64,000 nucleotides of DNA from Vicinamibacterales bacterium (lineage in GTDB: Bacteria > Acidobacteriota > Vicinamibacteria > Vicinamibacterales > UBA2999). The DNA lies in the NCBI GenBank assembly GCA_041394705.1, contig JAWKHS010000004.1, forward strand, positions 372,001 to 436,000. Direction: 5' to 3'. The notes below the pieces were generated by a model. It ran no database searches and had not been told where the DNA came from. It worked only from the letters and a program-made list of their open reading frames with translations. The translations under genes and the position numbers were made by a program. Every line of letters starts with the position of its first letter. Position 1 is the stretch's first letter. Of this stretch, positions 1 to 8,123 are shown in pieces.

Positions 1-3000
1 AGGGAATCCCGGCCATCATGGCGGCCCGCCGCACCGCCTTGTCGTCGAAGAACGACTCGAGGCCCAGGGGCGTGTTCACCACGAGCTGGATGCGCCGGTT
101 CACGATCTCGTCGGCGAGGTTCGGCCGGCCCTCGTTCACCTTGTAGACCACGCCGCAGTCGATGCCGTGCGCCCGCAGGTACACCGCGGTGCCGCGGGTG
201 GCCGTCACCGAGAAGCCCATCTCCGCCAGCGCCCGCGCGATTGGCAGCACCTCGGGCTTGTCGTCGTTGTTCACGCTCAGGCAGACCGTGCCCTGCTCGG
301 GCAGCCGCTGCCCGGCGCCGAGCATGGCCTTGACGAAGGCGTGGCCGAAATCGCCCGCCCCGCCTGACCTCGCCCGTGGACTTCATCTCGGGCCCCAGGA
401 TCGTGTCGACGCCCGGGAAGCGGATGAACGGGAAGACCGGGCTCTTCACGAACACGCCCGCCGGCGTCAGGTCCTCCGTGATCTTGAGGTCCGCCAGCGT
501 CCGCCCCATCATCACCCGCGCCGCCACCTGCGCCAGCGGCACGCCCGTGGCCTTGGCCAGGTACGGCACCGTGCGGGAGGCGCGCGGGTTCACCTCGAGC
601 ACGAAGATCTCGTCGTCCTTGAGGGCGTACTGCACGTTCATGAGTCCGACGACCTTCAGGGCCCGCGCGATGCGGCGTGTGTAGTCCCGCAAGAGCGCCA
701 GGTGCCGCTCGGACATGCCCGTCGGCGGCACGACGCAGGAGCTGTCGCCGGAGTGGATACCGGCCTCCTCGATGTGTTCCATGATGCCGCCGATCACGAC
801 GGCGCCCGTCGCATCGGCCACGCAGTCCACGTCGAGCTCCTTGGCGTGCTCCAGGAAGCGGTCGATCAGGATCGGGCGGTCATTCGACACGTCCACGGCG
901 GAGGCCATGTAGCGGTCGAGCGACGCCATGTCGTAGACGATGGCCATCGCGCGCCCGCCCAGGACGTACGACGGACGGACGACCACCGGGAACCCGATCG
1001 ACGCCGCGGCCTCGCGCGCCTCGGTCCGCGACACCGCGGTGCCGCTGGCGGGCTGAGGAATGCCCAGATCCCACAGCAGTTGCGCGAAGCGCTTGCGGTC
1101 CTCGGCGAGATCGATGGAGTCCGGCGACGTGCCCACGATCGAGACGCCCGCGGCCTGCAGCGGCAGCGCGAGCTTCAGCGGCGTCTGTCCGCCGAACTGC
1201 ACCACCACCGAGACGTCCGCATGCCCGTCGCGCTCGCGCTCGATGACCGACATGACGTCCTCGAAGGTGAGCGGCTCGAAGTACAGCCGATCCGCCGTGT
1301 CGTAGTCGGTCGAGACCGTCTCCGGGTTGCAGTTGACCATGATGGTCTCGAGTCCGTCCTTCTTGAACCCGAAGACCGCGTGGCAGCAGCAGTAGTCGAA
1401 CTCCACGCCCTGGCCGATGCGGTTCGGGCCGCTGCCCAGGATCACGACCTTCCGCGCCGCCGTCGGCGCCGCTTCGCACTCACGCTCGAACGTGCTGTAC
1501 ATGTAGGGCGTGAACGACTCGAACTCCGCCGCGCACGTGTCGATGCGCTTGTAGACGGCGCGCAGCCCGAGCTCGGCCCGCTTCTCCGCCACCGCCGACT
1601 CGTTCACCTGCAGCAGGTGCGCCAGCTCGTCGTCGCCGAACCCGGCGCGCTTCAGCGCGCGCATGAGATCGGCCGACATGTCCCGCAGCCCCACCAGGGC
1701 GGCCGTGCGGCGCAGCTCCACGAGTTCGGCGAACTGCTCGAGGAACCACGGGTCCATGCGCGTCACTTCCTGGATCCGTTCGGTCGTCCAGCCGCGCTCG
1801 AGCGCCTCGAACACCGCCCAGATCCGGCGGTCCGTCGGGATGCTCAGCCGGCGCCGCAGGCCCGCGTCCACCTCGTCGGGCGTGGCCGCGTCGGGCGCCG
1901 CTCCGGCCGGCATGCCTGCACTGAACACACGGCCTTCCTTCCCGAGCTCGAGCGACCGCATCCCCTTCAGGAAGGCCTCCTTGAAGGTGCGGCCGATGGC
2001 CATGGCCTCGCCCACCGACTTCATCTGCGTGGTGAGCGTGCGGTCCGCCTGGGGGAACTTCTCGAAGTTCCACCGCGGGATCTTCACCACGACGTAGTCG
2101 ATGGTGGGCTCGAAGGAGGCCGGCGTCAGCCGCGTGATGTCGTTCGGGATCTCGTCCAGGTGGTAGCCGAGGGCCAGCTTCGCCGCGATCTTGGCAATCG
2201 GGAACCCCGTGGCCTTCGACGCCAGTGCCGAGCTGCGCGACACGCGCGGGTTCATCTCGATGACGACCATGCGCCCGTCGGCCGGGTTGAACGCGAACTG
2301 GATGTTCGACCCGCCCGTCTCGACGCCCACGCGGCGGATGATCCGGCGGGCCGCGTCGCGCATGCGCTGGTATTCCTTGTCCGTCAGCGTCTGCGCGGGG
2401 GCCACCGTGATGCTGTCGCCGGTGTGCACGCCCATCGGGTCGATGTTCTCGATCGAGCAGATGACGACGAAGTTGTCGGCGACGTCGCGCATCACCTCGA
2501 GCTCGAACTCCTTCCAGCCGATGACCGACTCCTCCACCAGCACTTCGTGCACGGGGCTGAGTTCGAGGCCGCGTCCGCAGATCTCGCGGAACTCCTCCAC
2601 GTTGTAGGCGATGCCACCGCCCACGCCGCCGAGCGTGAACGACGGGCGGACGATGGCCGGGAACCCCGTGAGCTCCACGGCCTCGAGCGCCTCCGCCATG
2701 GTCTTCACCACGCGGCTCCTCGGCACCTCGAGCCCGATCTCGAGCATCGCGTCGTGGAACAGCTGCCGGTCCTCGGCCACCTTGATGGCCGTGATGGACG
2801 CGCCGATGAGTTTCACGCCGTGGCGGTCGAGGGCGCCGGCCTCGTGCAGATCCACGGCGAGGTTGAGCGCGGTCTGCCCGCCCACGGTCGGCAGGACGGC
2901 GTCCGGCTTCTCGCGCGCGATGATGCGCTCGACGACGTCCACCGTCAGCGGCTCGACGTAGGTGCGGTCGGCCAGCTCGGGGTCCGTCATGATGGTCGCC

Positions 3001-3152
3001 GGGTTGCTGTTGACGAGGACCACTTCGAGGCCCTCGTCGCGCAGCGCCTTGATCGCCTGCGTACCGGAGTAGTCGAACTCGCAGGCCTGCCCGATGACGA
3101 TGGGGCCGGACCCGATGACGAGGATGCGGGAGAGATCGGTGCGTCGGGGCAT
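1..3152 (-). CDS. carB: Carbamoyl-phosphate synthase large subunit, frame-broken and cut by the window edge
   Basis: Large subunit of carbamoyl-phosphate synthase, which with CarA makes carbamoyl phosphate for pyrimidine and arginine synthesis. The ATG at 3152 lies 3 bases after the carA stop, so the pair is co-transcribed. Translation gives the typical N-terminus (ILVIGSGPIVIGQA), two tandem ATP-grasp halves, and the paired motifs MKSVGEAM in half one and MKSTGEV in half two. After residue about 929 (position 366) the frame breaks. Thirteen bases (353-365) follow, where 12 or 15 would keep phase, and from 352 the regulatory MGS-like domain continues in another frame (GDFGHAFVKAMLGAGQRLPE) to the window edge. 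All else is intact, so an assembly error is as likely as a true mutation. The C-terminal end lies outside the window. The family assignment is certain; only the reading frame is in doubt. Confidence 0.93.
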   Translation of the reverse strand, partial: MPRRTDLSRILVIGSGPIVIGQACEFDYSGTQAIKALRDEGLEVVLVNSNPATIMTDPELADRTYVEPLTVDVVERIIAREKPDAVLPTVGGQTALNLAVDLHEAGALDRHGVKLIGASITAIKVAEDRQLFHDAMLEIGLEVPRSRVVKTMAEALEAVELTGFPAIVRPSFTLGGVGGGIAYNVEEFREICGRGLELSPVHEVLVEESVIGWKEFELEVMRDVADNFVVICSIENIDPMGVHTGDSITVAPAQTLTDKEYQRMRDAARRIIRRVGVETGGSNIQFAFNPADGRMVVIEMNPRVSRSSALASKATGFPIAKIAAKLALGYHLDEIPNDITRLTPASFEPTIDYVVVKIPRWNFEKFPQADRTLTTQMKSVGEAMAIGRTFKEAFLKGMRSLELGKEGRVFSAGMPAGAAPDAATPDEVDAGLRRRLSIPTDRRIWAVFEALERGWTTERIQEVTRMDPWFLEQFAELVELRRTAALVGLRDMSADLMRALKRAGFGDDELAHLLQVNESAVAEKRAELGLRAVYKRIDTCAAEFESFTPYMYSTFERECEAAPTAARKVVILGSGPNRIGQGVEFDYCCCHAVFGFKKDGLETIMVNCNPETVSTDYDTADRLYFEPLTFEDVMSVIERERDGHADVSVVVQFGGQTPLKLALPLQAAGVSIVGTSPDSIDLAEDRKRFAQLLWDLGIPQPASGTAVSRTEAREAAASIGFPVVVRPSYVLGGRAMAIVYDMASLDRYMASAVDVSNDRPILIDRFLEHAKELDVDCVADATGAVVIGGIMEHIEEAGIHSGDSSCVVPPTGMSERHLALLRDYTRRIARALKVVGLMNVQYALKDDEIFVLEVNPRASRTVPYLAKATGVPLAQVAARVMMGRTLADLKITEDLTPAGVFVKSPVFPFIRFPGVDTILGPEMKSTGEVRRGGRFRPRLRQGHARRRAAAARAGHGLPEREQRRQARGAANRAGAGGDGLLGDGHPRHRGVPAGARHRLRRGLQGERGPAEPRRRDREPAHPARGEHAPGPRVVLRRQGGAAGRHDGRDS

Positions 3153-3155
3153 GGT

Positions 3156-4292
3156 CTAGCGGGCGCGCTCCATCAGGTCGACGAACTGCCGGAAGAGGTA
3201 GTCGGCGTCGTGCGGACCCGGCGACGCTTCGGGGTGGTACTGCACGGAGAAGAACGGCTTCGACGTGTGCCGGAGGCCCTCGACCGTGCCGTCGTAGAGG
3301 TTCAGGTGCGTCACGTCGGTGCCGGCCGGCAGCGAGTCGGGGTTCACGGCGAACCCGTGGTTCTGCGACGTGATCTCCACCGCGCCCGTCTCGAGCAGCT
3401 TCACGGGATGGTTCGCTCCGCGATGGCCGAACTTCAGCTTGAACGTCGTCGCGCCGAGCGCCAGTCCCATGATCTGGTGGCCGAGGCAGATGCCGAACGT
3501 CGGCACGTCGGTGGCCACCAGCGTCTTGACGTGCTCGATGGCGTAGCCGACGGCGGCGGGATCGCCCGGGCCGTTGCTGAGGAAGACCCCATCCGGCTCC
3601 CACGCCAGCAACTCGGCCGCGGGCGTGGACGCCGGGTACACCCGGACGGTGCAGCCGTAGGCGACGAGCCGGCGGAGGATGTTGGTCTTGATCCCGTAGT
3701 CGTACGCCGCGACCTTCAGCGGCCGCGACGCCCGGCGTTCCGGCGACATGGCGAACGTGGCGTCGGCCACCGTGTCGGCGAGCGACATCGAGAAGTCGTA
3801 GGGCGCCGCGCACGTCACGCCGCTCACGAGGTCCGCGCCCTCCATCTGCGGCAGCGCCTTGGCACGCTCGACGAGCGCCTGCGGGTCGTGGTGGCCGGTG
3901 GCGATGATGCCGCGCATGACCCCGCCGGAACGCAGCTTCCTGGTCAGCGCCCGTGTGTCGATGTCCCCGATGGCCACGATGCCGTGCGACACCAGGTAGT
4001 CGCGGAGCGTGCCCTGCGCGCGCCAGTTGCTGGCGATGGGCGACTCGTCGCGGATGATGAAGCCCGCCGCTTTCGGGGCATCCGACTCATGGTCGGCCGG
4101 CGCCACGCCGTAGTTGCCGATCTGCGACGAGGTCATCGTCACCAGCTGCCCCGCATACGAGGGGTCCGTGAGGATCTCCTGGTAGCCGGTCATGCTCGTG
4201 TTGAAGACGACCTCCCCGCCGGTCTCGCCGTGCGCGCCGACGGCGACACCGGCGAACCAGGTGCCGTCTTCGAGGGCCAGTGTTGCGTTCAT
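3156..4292 (-). CDS. carA: Carbamoyl-phosphate synthase small subunit (glutaminase)
   Basis: The 378-residue glutamine amidotransferase subunit that releases ammonia from glutamine for CarB. The N-terminal half has the CarA-specific domain (GGEVVFNTSMTGYQEILTDPS). The C-terminal half is a class I glutaminase with the nucleophile elbow GICLGHQ and the downstream HPEASPGP carrying the catalytic His and Glu. Length is normal for the family. It starts directly after the stop of the upstream PEGA pseudokinase (no spacer) and ends 3 bases before carB, so all three probably share one transcript. No pyrimidine attenuator or PyrR-type leader is visible, because the upstream gene abuts it. Confidence 0.97.
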   Translation of the reverse strand: MNATLALEDGTWFAGVAVGAHGETGGEVVFNTSMTGYQEILTDPSYAGQLVTMTSSQIGNYGVAPADHESDAPKAAGFIIRDESPIASNWRAQGTLRDYLVSHGIVAIGDIDTRALTRKLRSGGVMRGIIATGHHDPQALVERAKALPQMEGADLVSGVTCAAPYDFSMSLADTVADATFAMSPERRASRPLKVAAYDYGIKTNILRRLVAYGCTVRVYPASTPAAELLAWEPDGVFLSNGPGDPAAVGYAIEHVKTLVATDVPTFGICLGHQIMGLALGATTFKLKFGHRGANHPVKLLETGAVEITSQNHGFAVNPDSLPAGTDVTHLNLYDGTVEGLRHTSKPFFSVQYHPEASPGPHDADYLFRQFVDLMERAR

Positions 4293-6326
4293 CTATCGCC
4301 TTTCCGGAGTGAGGGTGACGGCCACCCGCGCGCCCGAGCGAGCCGGCACGCGCGCCGTCGTGGTGATGGGCTGGAAGCCCTCGCGTTCGAAGCGTATGGC
4401 GTGGGCGCCGGCCGGCACCGTCACGGTGACCGGCGTCACGCCGACGCGCCGCCCGTCGACGAACACGCGCGCCCCGCGCGGCCGGGTGTCGAAACTGAAG
4501 GTCCCGGTCGCCGCCGCGGTCGAAGGCGCGGCCGCGGCAGGCGCCGCCGCCGCCCGTTCACGCGCCAGCGTGAGGGAGACGGTCCGCGCCGGACGGGCGC
4601 GGTCGAGCACGATCCGCTGCTCGGCGGACGCGAACCCGGCGCGCGTGACGCGGACGGTGTAGGTGCCGAGGGCCACGTCGCGAAGCGTGAGCGGCGTGAC
4701 GCCCCGCCGCGTGCCGTTCACGAAGACCTCCGCTCCGCCCGGCGTCGAGCGGACGAGGAGGCGGCCGGCTGCGGCCGTCGCGGGGCGGCGTGCCGGCGCC
4801 GCCGCGCTCGCCGCGGAGGGCACGGAGCGCGGCGGCCCAGCCGGGGGCGCGGAAGGCATCGACTCGCGGGGCGCCAGCGCCTCGGTCTGCGGCTCCGGTG
4901 CCGGAACGACCGCGGAAGGCGAGGAGGCCGTGGGGACGGACTCGGCAGGCGACGGCGCCTGAGACGTCGCTGGCGCGACCGGGGCGCTGGCCACCGGCGC
5001 CGTGCCGCGCGGCGTGCTCCACCGGAGAAGGGCCCAGCCGCCAAGAAAGGCCAGCACGACGAAGGCCGCGAAGGCGGCGACCGCGACGGGAAGCGACGGA
5101 CCTGCCGCCGGGGCCTCGGCCGCCGTGGCGGCTGGGGCGGCCGGCGTGCGCGTGCGCGAGGGCGACGGTCGTGACGGCGGCGGCGGCGCGACGGTCGGCG
5201 CCACCTCGATTGGCGGTGCCACAGGCTCGGGCCGCCCGGCGCCCTCGTCGAACTCGACCCGCGACGTACGATCGGGGTCAGCCGGTGCGCCCGCGCTCAG
5301 CAGGGAGTCGCCGTCCCATTCGGGCGGCAGCGCCGTGTGTTCCGGCCGCATCGTCAGATGCAGGTCGAGGGGATCGCGCGCCGATGTCTCGGGGACCGGC
5401 GCGGGTGGCGGCGGGCCTGCCGCTTCCAGCGGCGCCGGCTCCACGGCCGCGCCCTCGTCCGGCTCGTCGAAGACCAGGCGCGGGGCGACCGAGCGGCGGC
5501 TGCGCGTCGCCGGACGCGTGGCGGCGGGCGCCACGCTGGCCGACGCGATCGCCACCGCCTCGACGAAGCCCGAGGCCGTCGAGAACCGCTGGGCCGGGTC
5601 CTCGTCGAGGGCCCGGCGGAACACCGCGGTAAGTTCGTCCGCGTCCTCTTGCGGCAGACCGGCGACGCGCACCGCCAGTTCCGAGACGGGCCCCAGGCGC
5701 CGGCCCGTCAGCCACTCGTAGGCGATGGCCGCCAGAGCGTATTGATCGGCGGCGGCGCTGCTGCCCCCGCCGTCGCAGACTTCGGGCGCCGTGTACGGAC
5801 GCCGGACCGGCGGCGCGGCGCCGACCCGCTCGAGGATGGGCGCGATGCCGGTGCCCGTGAGGACGGTGCGCTCCACCGACACGAGGATGTCGCGCGGGTG
5901 CAGGCTGCCGTGGACGATGTCCAGCGCGGCCGCGGCGTCCAAGGCGTCGGCGAGCGCGCGCAGGCGCGGCAGCGCGTCGACGACGTGCGCGGGGCCGTAT
6001 TGCCGCAAGGCGACGTCGAGGGAGTCGCCGTCGACGACGGGAGAGACGGCGTACGGCTCGTCGTCCACGACTCCGGTGCCGAGCAGGGGCACGAGCGACG
6101 GATGCGCCGGAAGCCGGTCGCGCAGGGCGGCGAGCGCGGCCGCCATCGCGGCCGCCCGTTCGGGCGGAAGGCCGGCGCGGATGGCCTTGATGACCACCGG
6201 CTGCCGCGTCTCTCCGTCCTCCCCACGAAAGACCGGGCCCACGCTGCCGGCACCGATTTGATGCACGACACGGAAGCGACCGTACGTCGCACGGGGGCCG
6301 TCGAACAGGAGGCGGTCCTCGGTCAG
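4293..6326 (-). CDS. Membrane PEGA protein with a degenerate Ser/Thr kinase domain (pseudokinase)
   Basis: A 677-residue protein if started at the CTG at 6326; the first conventional start is GTG at 6266 (657 residues), which would cut off beta strand 1 of the kinase fold. The CTG has a GAGGAG ribosome site 8 bases upstream. The kinase-like domain (about 15-270) keeps a glycine loop (IGAGSVGPV) and the VIK lysine (K47). The catalytic HRD is HGS, and DFG is replaced by TGTG near 157-160, so phosphotransfer is unlikely. A Pro/Ala-rich linker, one membrane helix (near 395-420) and two PEGA repeats follow (about 510-675). The N-terminal domain is presumably cytoplasmic with the PEGA repeats outside, perhaps binding envelope components. 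Why it precedes carAB is unknown. The domain reading is secure; the function is not. Confidence 0.8.
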   Translation of the reverse strand: MTEDRLLFDGPRATYGRFRVVHQIGAGSVGPVFRGEDGETRQPVVIKAIRAGLPPERAAAMAAALAALRDRLPAHPSLVPLLGTGVVDDEPYAVSPVVDGDSLDVALRQYGPAHVVDALPRLRALADALDAAAALDIVHGSLHPRDILVSVERTVLTGTGIAPILERVGAAPPVRRPYTAPEVCDGGGSSAAADQYALAAIAYEWLTGRRLGPVSELAVRVAGLPQEDADELTAVFRRALDEDPAQRFSTASGFVEAVAIASASVAPAATRPATRSRRSVAPRLVFDEPDEGAAVEPAPLEAAGPPPPAPVPETSARDPLDLHLTMRPEHTALPPEWDGDSLLSAGAPADPDRTSRVEFDEGAGRPEPVAPPIEVAPTVAPPPPSRPSPSRTRTPAAPAATAAEAPAAGPSLPVAVAAFAAFVVLAFLGGWALLRWSTPRGTAPVASAPVAPATSQAPSPAESVPTASSPSAVVPAPEPQTEALAPRESMPSAPPAGPPRSVPSAASAAAPARRPATAAAGRLLVRSTPGGAEVFVNGTRRGVTPLTLRDVALGTYTVRVTRAGFASAEQRIVLDRARPARTVSLTLARERAAAAPAAAAPSTAAATGTFSFDTRPRGARVFVDGRRVGVTPVTVTVPAGAHAIRFEREGFQPITTTARVPARSGARVAVTLTPERR

Positions 6327-6334
6327 TGGGTGAA

Positions 6335-6340
6335 CTCCTC
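6335..6340 (-). promoter_or_regulatory. Ribosome binding site supporting a CTG start
   Basis: GAGGAG on the minus strand, 8 bases before an in-frame CTG (6326-6324). No ATG, GTG or TTG exists in this frame between the in-frame stop near 6370 and the GTG at 6266. The CTG start restores the YGRFRVVHQIGAG segment expected at the beginning of a kinase fold. Confidence 0.45.
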
Positions 6341-6373
6341 GACGCGTCGAACGCGGTCGGTCGGGGCGGCGTT

Positions 6374-6382
6374 ATGTTAGCA
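6374..6382 (-). promoter_or_regulatory. Extended -10 promoter for the pseudokinase-carAB unit
   Basis: Minus strand reads TGCTAACAT (extension TGC, hexamer TAACAT) about 50 bases before the proposed CTG start. No clear -35 box is present. It has the same TGC-plus-hexamer form as the hrcA, rpsT and leuS promoters in this window. Confidence 0.4.
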
Positions 6383-6412
6383 CGCGCGTCGCGCCGCCGC
6401 GCCGCGAACGGG

Positions 6413-6442
6413 TTGACACTCCGCTCGGGCGTCTGCAACAGT
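6413..6442 (+). promoter_or_regulatory. Promoter of bshC with consensus -35
   Basis: A perfect TTGACA (6413-6418) is followed after 18 bases by TGC-AACAGT (-10 at 6437-6442). The predicted start of transcription falls on or next to the GTG at 6451, and no Shine-Dalgarno sequence precedes that GTG, so the message may be leaderless. Confidence 0.5.
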
Positions 6443-6450
6443 AGCCGCCG

Positions 6451-8106
6451 GTGTCCTCACCCTCCGCTCCCGCCTCGTCCGCGGGCTCTCTCGCGATCGA
6501 CATCCGCCAGCTGCCGTGGATTCGGACGCTGGCTGCCGACTACGCGTTCGACTTCGCCCGGCTGGCCGAATTCTACGCCGGCGATCCGCAGCGCGAGGAG
6601 GCCTGGCGCGACGCCATCGCGCGCGTCCGGAGCGGGCCGCCGCGCGACCCGGCGCGGCTGGCCGACGTGCTGCGGCGCCAGTTGACGGCACGCCAGGCAC
6701 CGGCCGAGGCGATGGACGCGGCCGCCGCGTTCGGCAGCCCGACCACCGTGGCCGTCGTGACCGGCCAGCAGGCGGGGCTTTTCGGTGGGCCGCTCTACAC
6801 CCTCCACAAGGCCATCACCGCCATCAAGCTCGCGAGCGACGTGTCCCGCCGCCACGGAGTCCGCGCCGTCCCGGTCTTCTGGATCGACGCCGAGGACCAT
6901 GACTGGGAGGAGGTGCGAGGCTGCACCGTCCTCGACGGCGATCACCGGGCGCATCGCATCGAACTGGACACGCTCGACGGCGCCGGCGACCGCTCGGTCG
7001 GGCGGCTGGTGCTCGAGGGCCAGGGCCGCTCCGCGGTGGACGCGCTCATGGCGGCACTGCCGCCGACCGAGTTCTCGGCCGACCTCGCCGCCATGCTGGC
7101 CGACGCCTACGCCCCGGGCCGCTCGATGGCCCACGCCTTCGGCCGCGTCCTCGAGCACTGGCTCGGCCGCTACGGCCTGGTCGTGTTCGACGCCTCGGAT
7201 CCGGAGGCCAAGCCGATGGTGGCGGCGCTCTTCGCGAAGGCGATCCAGGCGCCCGGACACACGTCGAGACTGGCCGGCGAGGCCGGCGAGGCCCTCGAAG
7301 CGCAGGGGTACCACGCACAGGTGTCCGCGGCCGAGCACGCCGCCCCCCTGTTCGCCATCAACGGAACGCGGGAGTCCGTGCGCTGGCACGACGGCGTCGC
7401 CGTCGTCGGCGACCAGGAACTGCCGCTCGCCGACCTGGTCGCGCGCGCGCTGGCGGCGCCCGAAGGCTTCAGCCCGAACGTCCTCCTGCGACCCGTCGCC
7501 CAGGACTCGATGTTTCCGACGATCTGCTACGTAGGCGGCCCGGCGGAGCTGGCCTACTTCGGCCAGCTGAAGGGCATCTACGAGCACTTCGGCGTGCCGA
7601 TGCCGCTCTTCACGCCGCGCGCCTCGGCGACGGTCGTGGACTCGGCCACGCTCAGGCTCCTGGGCAAGTACGACATCCCCTTCGCCGCGTTCCAGCGGCA
7701 GGACGAGCTCACGCTGAACCAGCTCCTCGAGCGGCAGCTGCCCGCCGGCGTCGAGTCGAGCTTCGCCGAGGCGGCCGCCGCGATTACCAGCCGGCTCGAG
7801 GCCCTCACGACGGCCGCGGCCGTCGTGGACAGCACGCTCGAAGGCGCCGCCAGGAACACCCTCGGGAAGATGCAGCACGACCTGCAGACGCTGCACGGGA
7901 AGGTGATCCACGCGGCAAAGCGCAAGGACGAGACGCTCCGCCGCCAGTTCAACCGGACGCAGACCCAGCTGTTCCCGAACGGCCAGCCGCAGGAGCGCGA
8001 GCTCGGCGGCGTCTGGCTGATGAACAAGTACGGCCCCGCCACGGTCGACCGCCTGATCGATCTCCTGCCCCTGGACCACGGCTACCACTGGGTCCTCGCC
8101 ATCTAG
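6451..8106 (+). CDS. bshC: Bacillithiol biosynthesis cysteine-adding enzyme
   Basis: BshC adds cysteine to glucosaminyl-malate in the last step of bacillithiol synthesis, giving the cell its low-molecular-weight thiol. The 551-residue product has the expected length and the family's N-terminal core (VVTGQQAGLFGGPLYTLHKA), followed by PVFWIDAEDHDWEE and a conserved centre (YVGGPAELAYFGQL). A helical, coiled-coil-prone region lies near 440-510. The GTG start is chosen because the domain begins within 25 residues of it. The partner genes bshA and bshB are not in this window. Bacillithiol is best known in Firmicutes, but bshC also occurs in Acidobacteriota and Bacteroidota. The penicillin-binding protein gene follows after 17 bases. 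Confidence 0.95.
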   Translation: MSSPSAPASSAGSLAIDIRQLPWIRTLAADYAFDFARLAEFYAGDPQREEAWRDAIARVRSGPPRDPARLADVLRRQLTARQAPAEAMDAAAAFGSPTTVAVVTGQQAGLFGGPLYTLHKAITAIKLASDVSRRHGVRAVPVFWIDAEDHDWEEVRGCTVLDGDHRAHRIELDTLDGAGDRSVGRLVLEGQGRSAVDALMAALPPTEFSADLAAMLADAYAPGRSMAHAFGRVLEHWLGRYGLVVFDASDPEAKPMVAALFAKAIQAPGHTSRLAGEAGEALEAQGYHAQVSAAEHAAPLFAINGTRESVRWHDGVAVVGDQELPLADLVARALAAPEGFSPNVLLRPVAQDSMFPTICYVGGPAELAYFGQLKGIYEHFGVPMPLFTPRASATVVDSATLRLLGKYDIPFAAFQRQDELTLNQLLERQLPAGVESSFAEAAAAITSRLEALTTAAAVVDSTLEGAARNTLGKMQHDLQTLHGKVIHAAKRKDETLRRQFNRTQTQLFPNGQPQERELGGVWLMNKYGPATVDRLIDLLPLDHGYHWVLAI

Positions 8107-8123
8107 CGCGAAGCGCCGCCGCC

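Noticed and set aside
162..5174. A 1670-codon open frame on the plus strand opposite carB, carA and the PEGA protein
   Set aside because: It is antisense to recognisable genes, is extremely Arg/His/Asp-rich with no known motif, and results from the lack of stop codons in GC-rich sequence.
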